From: Anaerolineales bacterium UBA3001
Lineage (GTDB): Bacteria > Chloroflexota > Anaerolineae > Anaerolineales > UBA11657
Reading direction: 5' to 3'
NCBI GenBank assembly: GCA_002346435.1
Contig: DDZT01000134.1
Span: 1 to 28,884, forward strand
DNA: 28,884 nucleotides
Shown here piece after piece: positions 24,550-28,884 of this stretch (position 1 is its first letter; each line of letters starts with the position of its first letter). The translations under genes and the position numbers were made by a program. A model generated the notes under the pieces. The model had not been told where the DNA came from and did not search any database. It saw nothing but the letters and a program-made list of their open reading frames with translations.

Positions 24550-26031
24550 ATGACTATAGAGAATCATTCCCAAAACACACAAGCCAACTGGACATATGAC
24601 CCGGCTCCTCAAAGTATAGAGCATGTGGATATTCATGACTCCTACGAGTTATTTATCAACGGAAAGTTCACTGCTTCAAAAAACGGATCGTATCGGGATA
24701 GTATTAACCCTGCGACCGAAAAGACATTGACAAAAGTAGCAGAAGCCGGAGTTGAAGATGTGGATCTTGCTGTGGAAGCAGCAAGACAGGCTTATGAGGG
24801 ACCATGGTCTCAAATGACCGCAGCCGAACGTGGCAAGTTCTTGTTTAGAATTGCCCGTATGATACAAGAACGATCACGTGAGCTGGCTATCGTAGAAAGC
24901 CTTGACGGTGGTAAACCCATACGCGAATCTCGCGATGTTGACATTCCCCTCGCCGCTGCACATTTCTTCTATTATGCTGGATGGGCAGATAAGCTTGATT
25001 ATGCTTTTCCAGGTCGTCAGGCACAATCTGTAGGGGTAGCAGCGCAAATCATTCCATGGAATTTTCCACTATTGATGGCAGCCTGGAAGCTTGCACCAGC
25101 ACTAGCAACTGGAAACACCCTGGTACTCAAACCGGCTGAAACTACTCCTCTAACTGCAATGATACTAGCCGACATAATACGTGAGGCGGATCTACCACCC
25201 GGAGTAGTAAACATTGTGACTGGTGATGGAGATTTAGGAAAACAATTAGTACGTCACCCTGGTATTGATAAAATTGCATTCACTGGATCCACTACTGTTG
25301 GAAAGGAAATAATGAGAGCACTGGCAGGCAAGGACAAACGCTTTACCTTAGAGTTAGGTGGCAAAGCCGCAAATATTGTCTTTGCCGACGCAGCAATAGA
25401 TCAAGCAATAGAAGGGATAGTAAATTCCATTTTCTTTAACCAAGGCCATGTATGCTGTGCAGGCTCACGTCTATTCGTAGAAGAAAGTGTGGCTAAAGAG
25501 GTTACCCAAAAATTACGCGAACGAATGGAAACTCTAATAGTTGGAGATCCTCTTGACAAGAATACAGACATTGGAGCAATAAACTCATTTGATCAACTAA
25601 AACGCATACAATCATATGTTGAAATTGGACAACAAGAAGGTGGGGATTTGTACCAATCAAACTGCATCCTTCCTGAAACAGGATACTGGCATGCTCCTAC
25701 TTTGTTCAGTAATGTTTCGCAATCACATCGCATTGTACAAGAAGAAATTTTTGGTCCAGTATTAGCAATTCAGACATTTCGTACTGTAGATGAAGTCATT
25801 GACAAAGCCAATAATACTCCTTACGGTCTATCGGGAGGAGTATGGACTGATAAAGGTGCTAAAATATTCAAAGTGACTCGTAATATTCGTGCTGGAGTCA
25901 TTTGGGCAAATACTTTTAATAAATTTGATCCTAGTTCGCCTTTTGGTGGATACAAGGAAAGTGGTATGGGAAGAGAGGGAGGCGTGGAAGGACTTCTACC
26001 ATACCTCAAACTGACACCCAACACTCGATAA
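24550..26031 (+). CDS. NAD(P)-dependent aldehyde dehydrogenase
   Basis: 493 residues, full-length ALDH. Key residues are visible: Asn171 in PWNFP, Lys194 in LVLKPAE, the GSTTVG turn, general base Glu268 in LELGGKA and the catalytic Cys302 in FNQGHVCCAGSR. The C-terminus PFGGYKESGMGREGG is typical. The gene is 9 bases after deoC, so acetaldehyde from deoxyribose breakdown is a plausible substrate, giving acetate; ALDHs are broad and this is inference. The downstream truncated paralogue may be a partner subunit. Confidence 0.94.
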   Translation: MTIENHSQNTQANWTYDPAPQSIEHVDIHDSYELFINGKFTASKNGSYRDSINPATEKTLTKVAEAGVEDVDLAVEAARQAYEGPWSQMTAAERGKFLFRIARMIQERSRELAIVESLDGGKPIRESRDVDIPLAAAHFFYYAGWADKLDYAFPGRQAQSVGVAAQIIPWNFPLLMAAWKLAPALATGNTLVLKPAETTPLTAMILADIIREADLPPGVVNIVTGDGDLGKQLVRHPGIDKIAFTGSTTVGKEIMRALAGKDKRFTLELGGKAANIVFADAAIDQAIEGIVNSIFFNQGHVCCAGSRLFVEESVAKEVTQKLRERMETLIVGDPLDKNTDIGAINSFDQLKRIQSYVEIGQQEGGDLYQSNCILPETGYWHAPTLFSNVSQSHRIVQEEIFGPVLAIQTFRTVDEVIDKANNTPYGLSGGVWTDKGAKIFKVTRNIRAGVIWANTFNKFDPSSPFGGYKESGMGREGGVEGLLPYLKLTPNTR

Positions 26032-26033
26032 TT

Positions 26034-26897
26034 ATGAATGACAGAATAGGTGTTCGCAAAACACACAAGATGTTTATCAACGGAAAATTCGCACGAAGCG
26101 AATCAGAACGCACCTTTGGTTGGACTACATCAGACACCAAAGATTCCACAAATATTTGTCGTGCTTCTCGTAAAGATTTCCGTGACTCCGTGTTAGCTGC
26201 AAAAAATGCCTTTTCTGGATGGTCATCTAGAACTGCCTATAACAGAGCTCAAATCATATATCGATGTGCCGAGATATTAGAAGGAAGAAGCGCACAACTT
26301 GTAGAAGAATTGTGTGCTCAAGGACTTAATCCAGAAGACGCACAGTTAGAGGTGAGACAAACTATTGACTTGCTAGTTTATTATGCAGGATGGGCAGACA
26401 AGTACCAACAACTATTCAGCAGTGTTAACCCTGTATCGGCTCCATACTTTAACTTCACTGCACTTGAAGCAACTGGTGTAGTAGCAATAATTGCCCCAAG
26501 AGAATCGGGGCTTCTGGGAATTGTTAGTGCAATTGCGCCTACATTAGTCGGTGGCAATACATGTGTGACGCTCATATCTGAGGAAAACCCATTATGTACT
26601 TCATCATTGTCAGAAACATTACATACCTCTGATGTGCCTGCTGGAGTAGTAAATCTACTGACCGGATTCCGTTCAGAGCTAATAGAGCAATTTTCAACCC
26701 ATATGGAAGTAAATGCTTTGATATATTTCGGAGAAGACAAAGATGAAATAACACGGATTGAAACCAATGCTGCTGAAAATGTTAAGCGTGTTTCGATATG
26801 TGCTCGCCGCGACTGGGAGTATGAGTCTTCTTTGAGCCCCTACGCTATACTCCGCACACAAGAAACTAAAACCACCTGGCATCCAATAGGATTCTAA
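26034..26897 (+). CDS. Truncated aldehyde dehydrogenase-like protein without catalytic segment
   Basis: 287 residues that align with the first ~270 residues of the adjacent ALDH: MFINGKFARSESERTF, AAKNAFSGWSSRTAYNRAQIIYR, YYAGWADKYQ and DVPAGVVNLLTG. The cofactor-site PWNFP is changed to PRESG and LVLKPAE to TLISEEN. The stretch with the general-base Glu and catalytic Cys is absent, so it should not oxidise aldehydes by itself. The frame is clean, ends in a normal stop, and starts 2 bases after the ALDH gene. It could be a non-catalytic subunit rather than a decayed gene. Confidence 0.85.
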   Translation: MNDRIGVRKTHKMFINGKFARSESERTFGWTTSDTKDSTNICRASRKDFRDSVLAAKNAFSGWSSRTAYNRAQIIYRCAEILEGRSAQLVEELCAQGLNPEDAQLEVRQTIDLLVYYAGWADKYQQLFSSVNPVSAPYFNFTALEATGVVAIIAPRESGLLGIVSAIAPTLVGGNTCVTLISEENPLCTSSLSETLHTSDVPAGVVNLLTGFRSELIEQFSTHMEVNALIYFGEDKDEITRIETNAAENVKRVSICARRDWEYESSLSPYAILRTQETKTTWHPIGF

Positions 26898-26907
26898 TTT
26901 AGAACCT
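26888..26907. repeat. Short inverted repeat between convergent genes
   Basis: AGG-A-TTCTA, loop ATT, TAGAA-CCT forms an eight-pair stem with one bulged A. It spans the stop codon of the truncated ALDH gene and lies just beyond the stop of the convergent carboxypeptidase gene. No T-run follows on either strand, so it is not a classical terminator, though it may protect or end both transcripts. Confidence 0.35.
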
Positions 26908-26911
26908 AAGT

Positions 26912-28417
26912 CTACAGCTTGTATATTTCTCTATATTTGTTGTGTAAATAATTGAGATAAGGTCGCGAATCCATAGAATTCCCTGTGATACGCTTGACCA
27001 ACTCGCCAGGAGTAAATTTGCTACCATGGCAATGGATATTTTCACGGAGCCAATGAAGCAAGGCGTCAAAATCACCTTGTGATATGTCAGCATCTAAATC
27101 CTCGATCTCCTTCCTTGCACAATCAAACAACTGCACAGAAAGCAAGTTCCCAATTGTATAAGTAGCAAAATATCCAATAGCACCAATAGACCAATGTATG
27201 TCTTGTAATACGCCATCAGAGTCATTATTGGGAGCTACACCGAGATAATCTTTATACTTTTCTACCCATGCAGACGGCAAATCATTTAGATGTAAATCCC
27301 CACTAAGTAAATCCAGTTCCAATTCAAACCTAATAATTATGTGCAAGTTATAAGTCACTTCGTCTGCTTCCACTCTGATCAAGGATGGCTCAGACCGGTT
27401 GATTGCACGATAAAACTCATCTTGAGTAACCGTACTAAAAGCATCTGGGAAAAACGTTTGTAATTGCGGAAAATAATGATTCCAGAATGGGCGACTGCGA
27501 CCCACTAAATTTTCCCACAGACGTGATTGTGATTCATGTACACCTAATGAAACACCAGTGTCCATTCCAGTACGGTCAAGCTTTGGCGATATCCCTTGCT
27601 CATATAAAGCATGACCCACCTCATGCATAGTACCAAAAAGAGCCGAGGGCAAAAACTCGTTATCAAAACGCGTTGTAATACGAACATCATCAATTGAAAA
27701 ATGAGTGCAAAATGGGTGCAATGTCTCATCCAGACGACCACGCTTCAAATCATAACCAAATTGTTTGGCTACGCGCAACCCAAACTCTCGCTGCTGTTCA
27801 ATGTCAAACTCCCCGTAAAGGATTGTGTTGCTTACCTCGTCAGAGCGAGAATTAATGGCATCAACCAATTGGATAAGTTCTTCTTTCATACCATCAAACA
27901 TCATTTGCACTTCGGAAGTTTTCATACCGGGCTCATATTTGTCAAGAAGCGGATCATATAAATTTTCATATGGTGCAAAACATTCGGCTTGCTGTCGAGT
28001 CAGCTCTATTACTTTTTGTAGATGTGGTTGAAATACCGGATAATCGTCATTCTGCCTAGCTAAAGCCCAAGCCTCCTGCGCCAATGCAGTAGTACTAGCT
28101 AGCTCTGCTACCAATTGACTTGGTATCTTCCTTTCACGTTCATACTGACGCTCCACTAAACGCAGTAAACTAGCTTCATCAGTGTCATAATCCCACTGTG
28201 CTGATGTATTCTTCAAATCGTTTATAAGCCCACCAATTTCATCAGCAATAAACAATCGATGAGACAGACCTTGAAGTGTGGCCAATTGCTCTGAACGTGC
28301 TTTAGCACCTCCTGAAGGCATATATGTTTGTTGTTCCCAAGACAATAATGCGGCAGCTCTTTGCAGATCAACAACCTCGGCTAGACGCATTTTCAAGGTC
28401 TCTAAAGTCGAATTCAT
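26912..28417 (-). CDS. M32-family metallocarboxypeptidase (thermostable carboxypeptidase 1 type)
   Basis: 501 residues, the standard size of the family. The zinc site is HEVGH at 265-269, with the downstream HESQSR glutamate (Glu295) as third ligand. The family signatures DETLHPFCTHF (230-240), DVRITTR and GMDTGVSLGVHESQSRLWEN are all present. The helical N-terminus LAEVVDLQRAAALLSWEQQTYMP is also typical. It trims C-terminal residues from peptides in the cytoplasm and has no signal peptide. The gene stands alone on the minus strand, converging on the deoC-ALDH run with a 14-base gap. Confidence 0.96.
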   Translation of the reverse strand: MNSTLETLKMRLAEVVDLQRAAALLSWEQQTYMPSGGAKARSEQLATLQGLSHRLFIADEIGGLINDLKNTSAQWDYDTDEASLLRLVERQYERERKIPSQLVAELASTTALAQEAWALARQNDDYPVFQPHLQKVIELTRQQAECFAPYENLYDPLLDKYEPGMKTSEVQMMFDGMKEELIQLVDAINSRSDEVSNTILYGEFDIEQQREFGLRVAKQFGYDLKRGRLDETLHPFCTHFSIDDVRITTRFDNEFLPSALFGTMHEVGHALYEQGISPKLDRTGMDTGVSLGVHESQSRLWENLVGRSRPFWNHYFPQLQTFFPDAFSTVTQDEFYRAINRSEPSLIRVEADEVTYNLHIIIRFELELDLLSGDLHLNDLPSAWVEKYKDYLGVAPNNDSDGVLQDIHWSIGAIGYFATYTIGNLLSVQLFDCARKEIEDLDADISQGDFDALLHWLRENIHCHGSKFTPGELVKRITGNSMDSRPYLNYLHNKYREIYKL

Positions 28418-28496
28418 AAGGTTCCTATAGTGAAATAATTCGCGCGGATTGTGATATATTGAAGTCTACCACAATCAATACAAACGCTCATCTGAC

Positions 28497-28526
28497 TTGA
28501 CCCACACTTTCTATACATGGTAGAAT
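28497..28526 (+). promoter_or_regulatory. Promoter of tRNA-Glu
   Basis: TTGACC (28497-28502) and TAGAAT (28521-28526), each five of six matches to the sigma70 consensus, are separated by 18 bases. A start near 28533 would give a leader of about 10 bases before the tRNA at 28544, normal for a tRNA gene. Confidence 0.65.
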
Positions 28527-28543
28527 GCCGCCCGTGTCAGTAA

Positions 28544-28616
28544 GCCCCCATCGTCTAGGGGACCAGGACGTGGGCCTTTCAAGCCCAAGACCGGAGTTCG
28601 AATCTCCGTGGGGGCA
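28544..28616 (+). tRNA. tRNA-Glu (anticodon TTC)
   Basis: A 73-base cloverleaf without encoded CCA. The acceptor strands GCCCCCA and TGGGGGC pair fully. The anticodon stem TGGGC/GCCCA encloses loop CTTTCAA with anticodon TTC. The D arm TCGTCTAGGGGACCAGGAC resembles bacterial tRNA-Glu, and the T stem is CGGAG/CTCCG around TTCGAAT. The discriminator is A. Confidence 0.97.
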
Positions 28617-28637
28617 CAAGTAGTATAATAAACAACA

Positions 28638-28689
28638 TACATTGCTTTTCAATGTAGGCACATCCTTTACAGGACAAAACAATCCTACA
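28638..28689 (+). repeat. Two overlapping inverted repeats before the lipoprotein gene
   Basis: TACATTG (28638-28644) and CAATGTA (28650-28656) form a perfect 7-bp hairpin with loop CTTTT. Overlapping it, TGTAGG (28653-28658) can pair with CCTACA (28684-28689), enclosing a TCCT-TTAC-AGGA hairpin. The first and second structures share bases and exclude each other. There is no T-run after the first hairpin, so a tRNA-Glu terminator is not evident; they may just be processing or leader structures. Confidence 0.3.
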
Positions 28690-28703
28690 CTATATATTGA
28701 CAT

Positions 28704-28884
28704 ATGCCTTTTGCTAAACCTAATAAATACTTACATGTGGCTTGGAGCACACAACTGTTAATAGTATTAAGTATCATGCTGTTGGTATCCTGTGGACGTG
28801 AACCGGAGCCATCAAATCCAGAAAGCGCAGCGCAAATTGTTCCCACAACATCATCCAAATCAATTTCCGAGGAAAGCTCGGAGA
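28704..28884 (+). CDS. Predicted lipoprotein, 3' end outside window
   Basis: An ATG at 28704 opens a frame that runs off the right edge (60 residues visible). The N-terminus has Lys5 and Lys8, a hydrophobic core LLIVLSIMLL and the lipobox LVSC with Cys30, after which the chain becomes Ser/Glu/Pro-rich (REPEPSNPESAAQIVPTTSS), a low-complexity linker common after lipoprotein anchors. It should be lipidated and held on the outer face of the membrane. The n-region is somewhat long. Function cannot be judged from what is visible. Confidence 0.72.
   Translation, partial: MPFAKPNKYLHVAWSTQLLIVLSIMLLVSCGREPEPSNPESAAQIVPTTSSKSISEESSE

Noticed and set aside
26381..26767. 128-residue frame antisense to the truncated ALDH gene
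   Set aside because: The plus-strand frame clearly matches ALDH along its full length; the antisense frame has no recognisable motif.

Overview
The window looks like chromosomal DNA from a low-GC, probably marine and free-living bacterium. Gene content (a diadenylate cyclase / YbbR / Der / signal peptidase I / long-form DeoC / aldehyde dehydrogenase run, an M32 carboxypeptidase, no outer-membrane genes) reminds me of Chloroflexota, perhaps a SAR202-like Dehalococcoidia. That assignment is inference from gene content and was not tested.

Region 1 (1-17630, all minus strand) is one long accessory operon for a cell-surface or exported glycan. In transcription order it starts with a winged-helix regulator of the EPS-associated MarR type and a specialised NusG paralogue. 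A ~200-base leader with a terminator-like hairpin follows. Then come a UDP-glucose 4-epimerase-like SDR; a reversed HldE-like nucleotidyltransferase-sugar kinase; a second SDR; a HAD-APH fusion; a split transketolase whose second subunit lacks the usual third domain; a methyltransferase; a zinc dehydrogenase; a DegT/DnrJ aminotransferase; a WbuC-type cupin; a P-loop sulfotransferase; and a TIGR04372-type glycosyltransferase. The operon continues with a fused phosphoenolpyruvate mutase-nucleotidyltransferase, phosphonopyruvate decarboxylase and an asparagine synthetase-like amidotransferase cut by the window edge. The simplest reading is a polymer carrying an unusual kinase/nucleotidyltransferase-activated sugar, sulfate, and a C-P bonded phosphonate delivered from a nucleotide-activated intermediate. 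This combination is the best candidate here for an undescribed system. Its promoter overlaps a near-perfect 35-bp palindrome, which suggests autoregulation by the winged-helix protein.

Region 2 (17835-18489) holds tRNA-Val(TAC), a convergent pterin-4a-carbinolamine dehydratase gene, and the argF upstream region.

Region 3 (18490-26897, plus strand) is a housekeeping run: ornithine carbamoyltransferase with an Asp in place of the usual Cys of the HCLP motif; the membrane diadenylate cyclase CdaA (apparently with a non-canonical start codon); the YbbR regulator; the ribosome GTPase Der; signal peptidase I; a human-type long deoxyribose-phosphate aldolase; an aldehyde dehydrogenase; and a truncated aldehyde dehydrogenase-like protein lacking the catalytic segment.

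Region 4 (26912-28884) has a convergent M32 carboxypeptidase, tRNA-Glu(TTC) with a good promoter, and the start of a lipoprotein gene cut by the right edge. There is no gene-free stretch longer than about 300 bases, and I saw no insertion sequence, CRISPR array or rRNA.
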